Source: Clostridiales bacterium
GTDB taxonomy: Bacteria; Bacillota; Clostridia; Christensenellales; CAG-314
Assembly: GCA_022508375.1 (NCBI GenBank)
Contig: JAFLVJ010000004.1
Coordinates: forward strand, 62,001-126,000
Length of the DNA stretch: 64,000 nt
Direction: 5' to 3'
In this document: one piece after another, positions 18,303-27,555 of the stretch
How positions within the stretch are numbered: the first letter of the stretch is position 1
How the letters are laid out: each line of letters opens with the position of its first letter
Position numbers and translations under genes: made by a program
The notes under the pieces: generated by a model
Seen by the model: the letters and a program-made list of their open reading frames with translations, nothing else
The model's database searches: none
Told to the model about the DNA's origin: nothing

Positions 18303-20690
18303 CTATTCGCGAAGCGTTACGCCGTATTTGTCTTTGAGAGCTTTCAAGGCTCTTGAGCACTGTTTTTCTATATCGCCATCTTGCAAAGTCTTTTTTCTGT
18401 CTCTGAAAACAACGGTGATAGCTAGACTCTTTTTGCCTGCGCCAAGTTTTTCGTCACGATAGATATCGAATAATTCGGCGCTTTCTACCATATAAATGTT
18501 CAAAAATTCATCCAATACCGCCTGAGCAGGTACGTCTTCGTCACACAGAAAAGCAAAGTCACGGCTAACCGACGGGAACTTTCCAAAGCTTTGATATTTT
18601 ACGTCACCACGGGCATTCTCCATAAGCTTGTCCATATCCAATTCGGCATACATGCAGTCCACGTCTATATCGAAATTGGCAGCAACTTGCGGATGTATTT
18701 TACCAAAGTGTCCGACTATTGCATCATTGACGAATATATCGGCGGAGATACCGGGATGAAGAAGGTCTGAGTTCGCCCTTTCAAGTTTGAGCTTTCCGTC
18801 TGTCAGGTTGCGCACTACCTGCAAAACGTCATTGCGGAAGTCGTCAAAGGTCACTTCCGTCGCGCAAACGGACAGACATTTCTTTTCGACAGGCAATTGC
18901 TCTAGTGGCAATTTGTCGGCTAGATATACCTTGCCCGATTCGAACAAGCGAAGCGAACGGTTACCGCGTGACAGATTGAGCGCAATGCACTGCAACATAT
19001 TGGGCGCAAGACTTCTGTTCATCAAAGACAGTTCTTCGCCGATAGGATTTATAACCTTGATGTATTGGCTCTCATCGACAGGCGCTACGCTTGCCTTTTC
19101 GTACAGAGCTTTGCCTGCAAACGGATAGAAAATACATTCGCTGTATCTCAATCCGATAAGCACATTTTTCACTTCGTCGATACGCTTGTTTTCCGCAGTC
19201 TTGCCACCGCAGGTTATACGGGATTTTTCCATGAGCGTACCTTTGATATTGTCGTAGCCATATACACGGATAATTTCCTCGATAATATCGCAGTCGCGCA
19301 TAATATCGTCACGATAAGGCGGAACAATGCAAGTAATGAGCTTCGCTCCTTCCTGACTTATGGTTGTCTTGATATTGAGCGAATTGAGGATTGACACTAC
19401 TTGTTCGTCGGGAATGGCTATTCCGAGCAGATTTTTAATGCGTTTTTTGTCCAGAACAACTGTACGCGCTCCTACAACTTCACCAACGGAAATACGACCG
19501 CGCGTAACCTTGCCACAGCCAAGCTGTTCAACAAGGTGCAATGCGCGAGACAATCCCAAGTTGTTGGTGTAGGTTTCTATACCCTTTTCGAAACGAGCGG
19601 ATGAGTCGGAGCGCAACCCAAGTCTGCGTCCTGTACGGCGGATGTTCAAACGGGCAAATGACGCCGATTCGAACAGTACGCAATCGGTTTCGCTTTTGAT
19701 GCCGGAATTTGCGCCGCCCATAATTCCCGCAAGACCAACAGAGCGCGATTTGTCGGCAATTACCAAGTCATCTCTATTTAGCACGTACTCTTTGCCGTCA
19801 AGCGGAATTATTTTCTCGCAATCATTAGCTCTACGCACAATAATCTCGTGATTGCTTATGTCCGAGTAGTCGAATGCATGCATCGGTTGACCAATTTCGT
19901 ACAAAACGTAGTTTGTAATGTCAACCAAATTGTTGATACCGTGAAGTCCAACTTTTGCCAGACGTTGCGTAAGCCAAACGGGTGATTTCTCTATTTTGAC
20001 GTCAGTAACGCCCTGCATGTAGTAACCTTTGCAAATATCTGTTGCGCGAACGTCAACTTTCACCAGCGACGTTGTTTCGACGTTGCTTTCCGTATAACTT
20101 ACGTCCGGTTCACGGCACGTCTTGCCAAGGGCTACGGCAACCTCTCGAGCAAGTCCCAACACGCTATTACAGTCCTGACGGTTTGCAGGAACACCTACAT
20201 CCAAAACGTAATCGTCAATGCCGACTTCAGCGCGAATATCCGAGCCTACAACTGCGCTATCTTGCAATACAAGCACGCCGTCAATATCTGCGTTGGGATA
20301 GTAATCAGCGTTTATACCAAGCTCTTCCGCCCCGCAAAACATTCCCCATGACTCCTCGCCGCGCATTTTGCCTTTTGTTATGTGAAGACCTGTTGCCAAC
20401 GTAGCGTTATGTAACGCAACGGGAACTTTGTCACTAACTTTTACGTGGTGATCGTTTGTTACAATGGGAATAATCTCGCCTCCAACGTCAACCTTGCAAC
20501 AAAGCAGTCTTTCGGCGTTGGGATGTTGAGTAATCTCAACAATTTGACACACCTTTACGTTGGTGACGTTTTCGCCCAAATATACGACTTCTTCGATTTC
20601 CAAGCCGATATCTACCATTTTTTTACAAAGTGTTTGTATATCTTCCGTCACATCGACGTAATCTTTTATCCAAGAAAGGGGTAATTTCAT
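18303..20690 (-). CDS. pheT: Phenylalanyl-tRNA synthetase beta subunit
   Basis: A 795-aa beta chain of the alpha2-beta2 PheRS. The N-terminal PSWIKDYVDV-like opening (here LSWIKDYVDV) leads to the tRNA-binding OB domain (40-150) and B3/B4 editing domain. The B5 domain and a C-terminal anticodon-binding ferredoxin fold (SVSRDFAFLC to the end) follow. It has an ideal GGAGGCGCAA before the ATG and lies 9 bp after pheS, so expression depends on the T-box leader upstream of pheS. Confidence 0.96.
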   Translation of the reverse strand: MKLPLSWIKDYVDVTEDIQTLCKKMVDIGLEIEEVVYLGENVTNVKVCQIVEITQHPNAERLLCCKVDVGGEIIPIVTNDHHVKVSDKVPVALHNATLATGLHITKGKMRGEESWGMFCGAEELGINADYYPNADIDGVLVLQDSAVVGSDIRAEVGIDDYVLDVGVPANRQDCNSVLGLAREVAVALGKTCREPDVSYTESNVETTSLVKVDVRATDICKGYYMQGVTDVKIEKSPVWLTQRLAKVGLHGINNLVDITNYVLYEIGQPMHAFDYSDISNHEIIVRRANDCEKIIPLDGKEYVLNRDDLVIADKSRSVGLAGIMGGANSGIKSETDCVLFESASFARLNIRRTGRRLGLRSDSSARFEKGIETYTNNLGLSRALHLVEQLGCGKVTRGRISVGEVVGARTVVLDKKRIKNLLGIAIPDEQVVSILNSLNIKTTISQEGAKLITCIVPPYRDDIMRDCDIIEEIIRVYGYDNIKGTLMEKSRITCGGKTAENKRIDEVKNVLIGLRYSECIFYPFAGKALYEKASVAPVDESQYIKVINPIGEELSLMNRSLAPNMLQCIALNLSRGNRSLRLFESGKVYLADKLPLEQLPVEKKCLSVCATEVTFDDFRNDVLQVVRNLTDGKLKLERANSDLLHPGISADIFVNDAIVGHFGKIHPQVAANFDIDVDCMYAELDMDKLMENARGDVKYQSFGKFPSVSRDFAFLCDEDVPAQAVLDEFLNIYMVESAELFDIYRDEKLGAGKKSLAITVVFRDRKKTLQDGDIEKQCSRALKALKDKYGVTLRE

Positions 20691-20699
20691 TTGCGCCTC

Positions 20700-21713
20700 C
20701 TATTTACCAAATTGCTTCAAAAAACGCTGATCGTTTTCGTAGAACAAACGTATGTCGGGAATGCCGTACTTGATCATTGCTATACGCTCCAGACCTATTC
20801 CGAATGCGTAACCGTTGTATTTTTTGCTGTCAATTCCGCAGTTTTCCAACACAAACGGATTAACCATACCTGCGCCAAGCACCTCTATCCAGCCTGTACC
20901 TTTACATAGCGAGCACCCCTTGCCACCACAGTTACTGCAGGTGAGATCCACCTCAACGCTCGGTTCCGTAAACGGGAAGAAAGATGGGCGGAAACGCACC
21001 TTTGTATCTTTGCCGAACAAATGAGACGCAATGTATTCCAATGTTCCCTTGAGGTCGCACAAAGTAATGTTTTTATCCACAACCAACGCTTCAATTTGAT
21101 GGAATACAGGCGAATGCGAGGCGTCACTATCCGAACGGAACACCTTCCCCGGGCACACCATCTTGATGGGCGGCTTTTTCTTTTCCATCAATCGTGCCTG
21201 CATTGGGGACGTGTGCGTACGAAGCAAAATACTGTCCGTAATATAAAAAGTATCCTGCATGTCGCGTGCGGGGTGATCGTCGGGAATATTAAGCGCCTTG
21301 AAGTTGTAGTAATCCGTCTCGATTTCCGGACCTCTAAGCACTTCGAACCCCATTGATGTCATAAGCTCGCATATTTCGTTTTCGATGAGCGTAACGGGAT
21401 GCAATGCGCCCAAGCTTTTGCAGGATGTAAGACTTACGTCCACCTTTTCTTCCCGCAAGCGACGTTGCATATCCGACGCCTTGAGCGCTTCCGACTTTTC
21501 AGCAAACTGTTGCTCCATTTCGTTCCTCAACGCGTTTACTTTTGCGCCGAACGACGGGCGTTCCTCAGCGGGAATGTCCTTGATACTCTTGAGCAAGGCG
21601 GTAAGTTCGCCACTCTTGCCCAAATATTTTACTTTAAGTTCCTGCAACTCCTGCAGTGTTTGGCACTTTGCTATCTCCGTTTCAAATGCCGATTTGATTT
21701 CATCAATCCTCAT
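20700..21713 (-). CDS. pheS: Phenylalanyl-tRNA synthetase alpha subunit
   Basis: A 337-aa catalytic chain that charges tRNA-Phe. An N-terminal coiled coil (1-90) precedes the class II core. Motif 2 (KVFRSDSDASHSPVFHQIE) and motif 3 (FGIGLERIAMIKYGI) are clear. A Cys4 cluster, CSNCGGKGCSLCKGTGW, sits in the catalytic domain, as in many clostridial PheS proteins. AGGAGAGG lies just before the ATG. It is the first gene of pheS-pheT and is controlled by the T-box element ending about 40 bp upstream. Confidence 0.96.
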   Translation of the reverse strand: MRIDEIKSAFETEIAKCQTLQELQELKVKYLGKSGELTALLKSIKDIPAEERPSFGAKVNALRNEMEQQFAEKSEALKASDMQRRLREEKVDVSLTSCKSLGALHPVTLIENEICELMTSMGFEVLRGPEIETDYYNFKALNIPDDHPARDMQDTFYITDSILLRTHTSPMQARLMEKKKPPIKMVCPGKVFRSDSDASHSPVFHQIEALVVDKNITLCDLKGTLEYIASHLFGKDTKVRFRPSFFPFTEPSVEVDLTCSNCGGKGCSLCKGTGWIEVLGAGMVNPFVLENCGIDSKKYNGYAFGIGLERIAMIKYGIPDIRLFYENDQRFLKQFGK

Positions 21714-21752
21714 AGTCCTCTCCTAAAAATAATCTGACTGTACTTTTATTCC

Positions 21753-22287
21753 GCAAAAAAGCCCCAAGTTGCTTAACAACTTAGGGCGATAATTACCGCT
21801 GTACCACCTAATTTCGAAAGGCACACTGCCTTTCCTCTACGTTTGATAACGGAAACTACCCGCAAACGACTACTTAGCCACTCAGAATTTGAAAACTGTA
21901 AGGTTTTGGCAGAGTAATGTCCCGTTATCCTGCGTAATGCCGTGCTTGCAGTACGTCCAGTACAGCTTCACACGTCTTTACTTGGCTAGCAGTCCATTCC
22001 ATCCGCCAAAACTGCTACGCACCGAAAGGGGTTAGATTGTGTGTAATTGACATCATTGCATTGCAAACTCGTACTTGACACGTACGTGGGCGCAATGGAA
22101 TGTGACAAGAACGCGCAAGATAAACTCTTTTCGGCTTGCAGTGTTCAAATCCTGAGCGGCTTATTTCACCGCTCGAACTCGGAAGGGAATATCTTTTTAC
22201 GCAAAGGCGAGGCTTCCACCGTCCCCCGCTCGCTGAGCCGATTGGCTACACTTTGTTTGCCGTAAACTCTTGGTCTTCGTCAACGTT
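21753..22287 (-). promoter_or_regulatory. T-box riboswitch leader of pheST
   Basis: On the minus strand the leader contains the T-box core AGGTGGTACAGCGG (21796-21809). It is followed by the terminator stem GCCCTAAGTTG / CAACTTGGGGC (21761-21787) and a U-tract (21753-21760). Uncharged tRNA-Phe would pair with the T-box bulge and stabilise the antiterminator. The upstream portion holds large stems, including one between GAGCGG and CCGCTC around 22150-22180. I could not fix the specifier codon with certainty; a TTC lies at the expected kind of position near 22182. The position directly before pheS supports Phe specificity. Confidence 0.9.
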
Positions 22288-22293
22288 TTCTTT

Positions 22294-22322
22294 ATTGTAC
22301 CAAAAAAAACGCAACTTGACAA
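22294..22322 (-). promoter_or_regulatory. SigA promoter of the pheST T-box leader
   Basis: TTGTCA (22317-22322) and TACAAT (22294-22299) on the minus strand are separated by exactly 17 bp. The predicted start near 22287 gives a leader of the normal T-box size. Confidence 0.7.
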
Positions 22323-22420
22323 TAGAATTTATCAACAAAATATACTTAATTATATTTAATAATAAGTGAAGTCAACTTACGAAAAGGAACTCACTTTTTA
22401 CAGCATAAGAAACGATTTCA

Positions 22421-23104
22421 TTACGCCGAACCAAGCACCAGTCCACCCTGCAAATAGGTGTCGGGAACCTTGCCGATAATAAGGCTTTCACTAAGCAAAA
22501 TCGGCGTTACCGTTTGAACCTCCACGTGCGAGGTGGGCATAATCAAATCCACGCAGCTAGACACGTTTACGTATATCCTGTGTAACGTTTGATTTATTCC
22601 CGCAGTTTCGAAAACCGATTGAAACGTACAGCTTACGTTTCCGACGGGGGAAACGACAACGTTAACAGTAGGACCTTTTTCCGAAAGTAGGGGAACACCC
22701 GAAAGCGTACCGATAGGTATATCCACGCTAAAAGACTTCAATTCGCCAATCTTTTTTTGCGATAAAATGGCTGTGTTGCGCGCAAAGGTATTTACCAATG
22801 CGCTGTTAGCGGAAATCATGACAATATCGTTTTGGCTGTTCTTTTCCACTGTGAAGAAATCGGAGTAGCTGTTTACGTCGGACAATATTATGCTTACCGC
22901 CTCATTGATAGCCAACGTCGTTTCCGCTTTGAGCCTGGTTTGCGCGACATCCAGTATTGCAGGCGACAAAGAACGCCAGTAAATCCACAGCGCCAAAACA
23001 ATTGTCAATATAATTACTACAATCAAAAAAGAGACAAGCCGTCTGATACGTTTTCGTCTCTTTCGTTGCTTGGCGTCTCTGTTTACAATAGAATACCGTG
23101 ACAT
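22421..23104 (-). CDS. yunB: Sporulation protein YunB
   Basis: A 227-aa sporulation-associated membrane protein. A basic N-terminus (KQRKRRKRIRR) is followed by one transmembrane segment (about residues 25-45) and an extracytoplasmic domain. VDIPIGTLSGVPLLSEKGP and a GGLVLG-like end near the C-terminus match the YunB family, whose biochemical role is unknown. The ATG at 23104 has AAGG seven bases upstream; the longer frame start at 23122 has none. It lies 45 bp after spoVAE and may be its operon partner, or have its own mother-cell promoter. Confidence 0.85.
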   Translation of the reverse strand: MSRYSIVNRDAKQRKRRKRIRRLVSFLIVVIILTIVLALWIYWRSLSPAILDVAQTRLKAETTLAINEAVSIILSDVNSYSDFFTVEKNSQNDIVMISANSALVNTFARNTAILSQKKIGELKSFSVDIPIGTLSGVPLLSEKGPTVNVVVSPVGNVSCTFQSVFETAGINQTLHRIYVNVSSCVDLIMPTSHVEVQTVTPILLSESLIIGKVPDTYLQGGLVLGSA

Positions 23105-23149
23105 ACGTTTACCTTGCCACATTATATTCTAAGTTTTACACAAACGTTA

Positions 23150-23521
23150 CTATTTCTTTTTAGTTCGGGGACGGAATATCACCGCGACAAGATATCCTGC
23201 CACTATTGCTATACTAATGCCTGTTGCACAGGCAGCAAGTCCACCCGTCAACGCACCGTATATTCCATCCTGTTTGGCAGCTTTGACAGCGCCTTTAACC
23301 AACGCACACCCAAATCCGGAAATTGGGACGCTTGCTCCCGCCCCTGCGAAATCGACAAGTTTACTGTACAAGCCGAATCCTTCCAAAATTGCACCCGCAA
23401 TCAAAAATAAAACTAATATTTTGCCATTTGTCAGGTGCGTATAATTGATAATAATTTGACCGACAAGGCATATTCCACCGCCCACTAAAAACGCCTTTAC
23501 AAACATTAAAAATGTATCCAC
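23150..23521 (-). CDS. spoVAE: Stage V sporulation protein AE (SpoVAE/AEB)
   Basis: A 123-aa integral membrane protein with about four helices, part of the channel that moves dipicolinic acid into the forespore and out during germination. The glycine-rich FAGAGASVPISGFG motif is the family hallmark and is echoed in SpoVAC. The start is GTG at 23521, which shares its G with the TAG stop of spoVAD and has GGAGG ten bases upstream. SpoVAA, AB and AF are not present nearby, as is common in Clostridia. Confidence 0.93.
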   Translation of the reverse strand: MDTFLMFVKAFLVGGGICLVGQIIINYTHLTNGKILVLFLIAGAILEGFGLYSKLVDFAGAGASVPISGFGCALVKGAVKAAKQDGIYGALTGGLAACATGISIAIVAGYLVAVIFRPRTKKK

Positions 23522-24522
23522 TATGCTGTAACCTCCACCAAATGTGTAATTGCAGGGATGCTATCCCCTTGAAAGGAAGTAGTAGGACTCATAAGCGCAC
23601 CCGTTCCCGCGAGTAAAATACGCTTGTATTCTCCCCTGCGAAGCCTTCCCAAAAGCACGCTGTTAAATACCAACGCCGAGCAAGCAGCGCCACTACCGCC
23701 CTGATACGTTTGCTGTTCATCCCAGTAAAGTGATGCGCCGCAATCGTGAAGCTGTGCCGAAATATCATACCCTTCCTGTCTTGTCAGATCCATAAGTATA
23801 TCCGAACCAAGCTTGCCTAAGTCACCGGTATATATAACGTCGTAGTCGGACGGAGAACTGTCGGTATCTTTAAAGAACGTCACCAACGTGTCACATGCAG
23901 ACGGAGCCATGGCGGCCCCCATATTGTTAGCATCCATTATTCCGTAGTCAACCACACGCCCTATTGTTGCACGGGTAACCCTTGGGACAACCGTTTCGGA
24001 CCTATTTGACAAAACGGTTGCACCAACGCCCGTTGCCGTCCATTGAGTAACGGGCGAACGAAGCACACCCAGTTCAAGTGGGTAACGGTACTGTCTTTCC
24101 GCTGTGGAAAAGTGACTTCCTGCACCGCACACAACGTTTTCCAAGCCGTTATTTAACATGCAAGAGCCAATAATCAAGCTTTCAACAAAGGTTGCACATG
24201 CGTTATAAATGCCAACAAAACCCGCATGCTGTTTGCGTGCAGCAAAGGATGCCGAAACAATCTGATTGAGTAAATCGCCGGCTATTACTGCATCTATATC
24301 ACACGCTGTTAAGTTTGCCTTGGCAATTGCGCCGTCTATTGCGTGCTCGAACATTTTTCTTTCAGCACGTTCAAATGTTTTTTGACCGAACATATCGTCC
24401 TCAAGCGCATGATCGAAAAAGCCCTTGTACCGACCGTCGTTTTCTTTGGGACCTGCTACAGTGTAGCCTTCCAAAATATGAGAGTTAGCAAAACTCAACG
24501 TTCTTTTCTTATAAACGCCCAT
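23521..24522 (-). CDS. spoVAD: Stage V sporulation protein AD (SpoVAD)
   Basis: A 333-aa thiolase-fold protein that binds dipicolinic acid and works with SpoVAC/AE on the inner forespore membrane. The AGPKENDG segment near the start and the downstream FERAERKMFEHA, CATFVES and GGSGAACSA segments match the family. I chose the ATG at 24522, which follows the spoVAC stop by one base and is preceded by GGGGGATAGT; the frame could extend six codons into spoVAC. Confidence 0.94.
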   Translation of the reverse strand: MGVYKKRTLSFANSHILEGYTVAGPKENDGRYKGFFDHALEDDMFGQKTFERAERKMFEHAIDGAIAKANLTACDIDAVIAGDLLNQIVSASFAARKQHAGFVGIYNACATFVESLIIGSCMLNNGLENVVCGAGSHFSTAERQYRYPLELGVLRSPVTQWTATGVGATVLSNRSETVVPRVTRATIGRVVDYGIMDANNMGAAMAPSACDTLVTFFKDTDSSPSDYDVIYTGDLGKLGSDILMDLTRQEGYDISAQLHDCGASLYWDEQQTYQGGSGAACSALVFNSVLLGRLRRGEYKRILLAGTGALMSPTTSFQGDSIPAITHLVEVTA

Positions 24523-24523
24523 A

Positions 24524-24973
24524 CTATCCCCCGAAAACAAGCGTTAATAACGCAACAATTACGGAAATTGTAACACCGTTTACAATTACAGGGCCCGCAA
24601 CCAAAAACATTTTGGCGCCGACGCCGTAAATATATCCCTCGGCACGAAATTCCAGTGCCGGGGACACTACCGCATTGGAAAAGCCCGTAATAGGTATTGT
24701 GGAGCCTGCACCTGCGAATCTACCTATATTGTCGTAAACTCCGAAACCGGTCAAAAGCGCCGCGATAAAAACAAGCGTACCCGAAGCAAGAACAGACGCA
24801 TCCTGATCGTTAAACCACAATGAATATAATTCAATAAAGGCCTGTCCAATTGAACAAATTATTCCGCCTATCAAAAAAGCCCAAAACATATTTTTCCAAT
24901 GCGAACTTTTAGGCATTTTTTCAAATACGTACGATTTGTAGTTATCCTTGGTTATTTCCCTAGTCACTTCCAT
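24524..24973 (-). CDS. spoVAC: Stage V sporulation protein AC (SpoVAC)
   Basis: A 149-aa polytopic membrane protein, the mechanosensitive DPA channel component. The first helix begins at FWAFLIGGIICSIGQAF. The RFAGAGSTIPITGF motif is shared with SpoVAE. AGGTGA lies five bases before the ATG. It is the first recognised gene of the spoVA group and is preceded 8 bp upstream by a 36-codon frame that may be translated. Confidence 0.94.
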   Translation of the reverse strand: MEVTREITKDNYKSYVFEKMPKSSHWKNMFWAFLIGGIICSIGQAFIELYSLWFNDQDASVLASGTLVFIAALLTGFGVYDNIGRFAGAGSTIPITGFSNAVVSPALEFRAEGYIYGVGAKMFLVAGPVIVNGVTISVIVALLTLVFGG

Positions 24974-24981
24974 ACATTCAC

Positions 24982-25092
24982 CTACTTTTTAGCGATCGGT
25001 TCTTCCTTGACCTTCAAATCATATTGTATAGGTTTGCAGGATTCCCTTTCGTCGCTATTACTACCGAAATTTTTGTTTTTAGGATATTTCAT
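24982..25092 (-). CDS. Possible 36-aa peptide upstream of spoVAC
   Basis: An ATG at 25092 opens a 36-codon frame ending 8 bp before spoVAC, beginning MKYPKNKNFGSNSDE and ending EEPIAKK. It is polar and highly charged with one cysteine. I recognise no family. It has no clear Shine-Dalgarno sequence, but it lies directly between a forespore-type promoter candidate and spoVAC, so it would be on the same transcript. It may be a small sporulation peptide or simply an untranslated leader. Confidence 0.3.
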   Translation of the reverse strand: MKYPKNKNFGSNSDERESCKPIQYDLKVKEEPIAKK

Positions 25093-25137
25093 AACAGAAT
25101 TATTGGCAATAATGCGCGTAAATATTCACCATACAGA

Positions 25138-25166
25138 TATTATGTTAGAAATAGTATCTTACATTT
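25138..25166 (-). promoter_or_regulatory. Candidate forespore (SigG/SigF) promoter of spoVA
   Basis: On the minus strand AAATG (25162-25166), 17 bp, then CATAATA (25138-25144). This resembles GnATR / CATnnTA and has the same 17-bp spacing as the candidates before dacF and spoIVB. It is a weak match at -35. Confidence 0.35.
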
Positions 25167-25267
25167 TGTAACTATCAATAGTAAAAATCACTAATAAATT
25201 AAGTAAAACAGATAGATAATCACGAAGTGAATATAAATTTAAATAAGGCTCGTATTACTGATTTTGC

Positions 25268-25298
25268 AAATAAAAAAGCTCAGGATATATCCTGAGCT
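25268..25298 (-). terminator. Terminator of the M50-scpA-scpB operon
   Basis: A perfect 22-bp palindrome, AGCTCAGGATA / TATCCTGAGCT (25277-25298), is followed on the minus strand by a U-rich run. It lies 16 bp after the scpB stop. Confidence 0.9.
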
Positions 25299-25313
25299 GT
25301 TAAATCTAATTAT

Positions 25314-25937
25314 TCAGTCAACCTTTTTAACATCCTCTCCAACGAGGAAATCGGGCACTTCTTCGACATTATCAAACATTGGTTTTTCCACTACTTCGAC
25401 AGAAACAGTACTTGTGATTTGTTGCAGCTTATCCAACAGTGTTTCGTAGTCGGGTAAATCTGAGACGTCACTTATAGAGAACCTTTTTAAAAAGTCATCG
25501 GTTGTTGCGAAAAGCAAAGGCTTACCAATCGTTTCTTTACGTCCGACGCACTCTATCAAACCAAGGCGCATCAAGTTTTGAACGGAGTATGTACAATCAA
25601 CGCTTCGTATTTCTTCTATTTCAATACGGGTTACAGGTTGCTTGTAGGCTATTATAGCAAGCGTTTCCAACATAGCGTTGGTAAGTTCTTTTTCCTTGAT
25701 AGGATTGAGTACCGCTTCCACTTCCTTGACGTATGTAGGGTTAGTAGCAAATTGTAGCTTTTTATTGAAGCGCAACAGATTTATTCCGCTGTCACCGTTA
25801 AACTTCGCGAGCAGCTCTGACACAGCCTCGGTAAATTGCTTATCTGTCGCGTTTAGTTTTTCTTTCAAAAACTTTTCTTCCACCGCCTTACCCGAAACGA
25901 ATAAAACGGCTTCTATTTGATTACTCAAAAGACTCAT
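25314..25937 (-). CDS. scpB: Segregation and condensation protein B (ScpB)
   Basis: A 207-aa winged-helix kleisin partner that binds ScpA and the SMC complex to organise and segregate the chromosome. IEAVLFVSGKAV at the start and MLETLAIIAYKQPVTRIEIE are family signatures, followed by GLIECVGRKETIGKPLLFATT. The second ATG (25937) has GGAGG at the proper distance; the first (25943) sits directly on it. The start overlaps the end of scpA by 17 bp. Confidence 0.95.
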   Translation of the reverse strand: MSLLSNQIEAVLFVSGKAVEEKFLKEKLNATDKQFTEAVSELLAKFNGDSGINLLRFNKKLQFATNPTYVKEVEAVLNPIKEKELTNAMLETLAIIAYKQPVTRIEIEEIRSVDCTYSVQNLMRLGLIECVGRKETIGKPLLFATTDDFLKRFSISDVSDLPDYETLLDKLQQITSTVSVEVVEKPMFDNVEEVPDFLVGEDVKKVD

Positions 25938-26727
25938 AGTCATCCTCCACTACAACCTCGATTCCGTCGCTATCGGGGCGTTTTTGTATAATGATATCTT
26001 CAAACAGTTCGGCTTGAGTTGCTGTAATTATCTGAAGCTTTAACAGTTCCAACATAGCTAAAAACGTCGTTACTATTTCGTTTTTACTAGCGGTCGGTTC
26101 AAATAATTGACTCAACATAAACTTATCTTCGGTTTTCAAGACTTCACGTATATAGGCTATTTTTTGCGACACGGAAAAACTTTCTCTTGTAATTGCGCGA
26201 GAGACGTCGGCGGCATTTTTCACCTGCATACGCATCAAAAACTTGCCAAACGCTTGCATAAAGCCTTCCACACTCAAGTTTTCCTTGATTACGCTAACTT
26301 CCTTACCAACGTTTTTGTCCGGTTCACGGTAAAACCTGTTTACGTTTTCGTGCTCCTTCAATTCGGTAACGATTTCCTTAAACAGCTTATATTCCTCCAG
26401 CTGACGAATTAGCATCTTTTCAGGCGATTCCTCATCGTTATTGTCTTCAATTACAATGGGAAGTAACGCACGGGACTTTATTTCCAATAGCGTTGCCGCC
26501 ATAGACATATATTCGCTAGCCTGATCGACGTCCAACTCTGCCACTTGATCCATATATTGCAAAAATTGATCGGTTACTTGAGAGACAAATATATCTTTTA
26601 TTTCAATCTTGTTTTCCTTGACTAAAGACAACAAAAGATCTAACGGACCTGCAAAATTGGTCAGTTTCAGTTCCAAAACAGACTTTTCTTCGTCAAATAT
26701 ATATTGTTGTTGGAGTTCTTCAGCCAT
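25921..26727 (-). CDS. scpA: Segregation and condensation protein A (ScpA)
   Basis: A 268-aa kleisin that bridges the SMC heads. LTNFAGPLDLLLSLVKENKI and the downstream ATLLEIKSRALLP motif are diagnostic; the C-terminal winged helix contains VTTFLAMLELLKL. I chose the ATG at 26727, which overlaps the TAA of the M50 gene as TAATG and has GGAGG eleven bases upstream. The order M50-scpA-scpB is widespread in Firmicutes. Confidence 0.95.
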   Translation of the reverse strand: MAEELQQQYIFDEEKSVLELKLTNFAGPLDLLLSLVKENKIEIKDIFVSQVTDQFLQYMDQVAELDVDQASEYMSMAATLLEIKSRALLPIVIEDNNDEESPEKMLIRQLEEYKLFKEIVTELKEHENVNRFYREPDKNVGKEVSVIKENLSVEGFMQAFGKFLMRMQVKNAADVSRAITRESFSVSQKIAYIREVLKTEDKFMLSQLFEPTASKNEIVTTFLAMLELLKLQIITATQAELFEDIIIQKRPDSDGIEVVVEDDYESFE

Positions 26728-27449
26728 TAAAAAATCAACCTCCAAAATTGTTCGAATCCGTTGCGGATGAGTCCGCCCAATCCGCTTACGTACCAATACA
26801 GCGGTGATAAATTCGGGATAACGGGAATATATGCGGACAAAAGATTAAGCGCAACGAAGCCGAGCACAATGTAGTAGCTGTATTTACGCAAAAAACGCAT
26901 AAAACCGTTATCCTGCGAAACAAAACAACTAAGCAAACGGTAACCGTCCAACGGATAAAGCGGCAAAATGTTGAACAATGCAAACGAAACGTTCAACGCC
27001 AAAAGCATGTTCATCAACTGAGCGCAGAAATAAACAAAGTAATACAGTCCGTCCTTCATGCCATAGACGTTTACTTTGCTCAAAAGAACCCATCCCATCG
27101 CCGCAAAAAATGCAATAGTGATATTTGTCACCACGCCGGCTATGGATACTGTTATAGCGCCCACCTTGCGATTGCGGAAATTGTTGGGATTAACGGGGAC
27201 GGGTTTTGCCCAACCGAAACCAACAATAAGCATAAGCAACAAGCCCATCCAATCAAAGTGTTTGATGGGATTTAAACTTAGTCTGCCGTAAGCTTTAGCG
27301 GTGTTATCGCCGTTCCACAAAGCCACCAAGCCATGGGCTATTTCGTGCAAAATAAGCGCAACAAATAGCGCAACTATGAATGCAACGACATTCAACAAGC
27401 CATATCTATCTATTCTTCCGTTACTTGTCAGCAATTGATAAATATACAT
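26727..27449 (-). CDS. Site-2-type M50 membrane metalloprotease
   Basis: A 240-aa intramembrane protease of the small M50 (YwhC-like) family. The zinc motif HEIAHG is at residues 35-40 in the first helix, and the second metal-binding motif LPLYPLDGYR is near residue 165. Five to six transmembrane segments are visible. The substrate is unknown. It heads the operon with scpA and scpB. The ATG at 27449 has no Shine-Dalgarno and begins only 7 nt downstream of the -10 box of a perfect consensus promoter, so the mRNA is probably leaderless. It could be related to SpoIVFB, but the context argues for the housekeeping member. Confidence 0.88.
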   Translation of the reverse strand: MYIYQLLTSNGRIDRYGLLNVVAFIVALFVALILHEIAHGLVALWNGDNTAKAYGRLSLNPIKHFDWMGLLLMLIVGFGWAKPVPVNPNNFRNRKVGAITVSIAGVVTNITIAFFAAMGWVLLSKVNVYGMKDGLYYFVYFCAQLMNMLLALNVSFALFNILPLYPLDGYRLLSCFVSQDNGFMRFLRKYSYYIVLGFVALNLLSAYIPVIPNLSPLYWYVSGLGGLIRNGFEQFWRLIF

Positions 27450-27455
27450 AGAGTT

Positions 27456-27484
27456 ATTATAACAATATATAGATATAATGTCAA
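27456..27484 (-). promoter_or_regulatory. Perfect SigA promoter placed against the M50 start codon
   Basis: TTGACA (27479-27484), 17 bp, TATAAT (27456-27461) on the minus strand. The start codon begins 7 nt past the -10, the normal position of the transcription start. Confidence 0.85.
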
Positions 27485-27555
27485 ATAAATATATTGTGTA
27501 ACACCATACAGACATTGATATCCATTCATAGCCACGCTATTGCATTTCACCAAAT

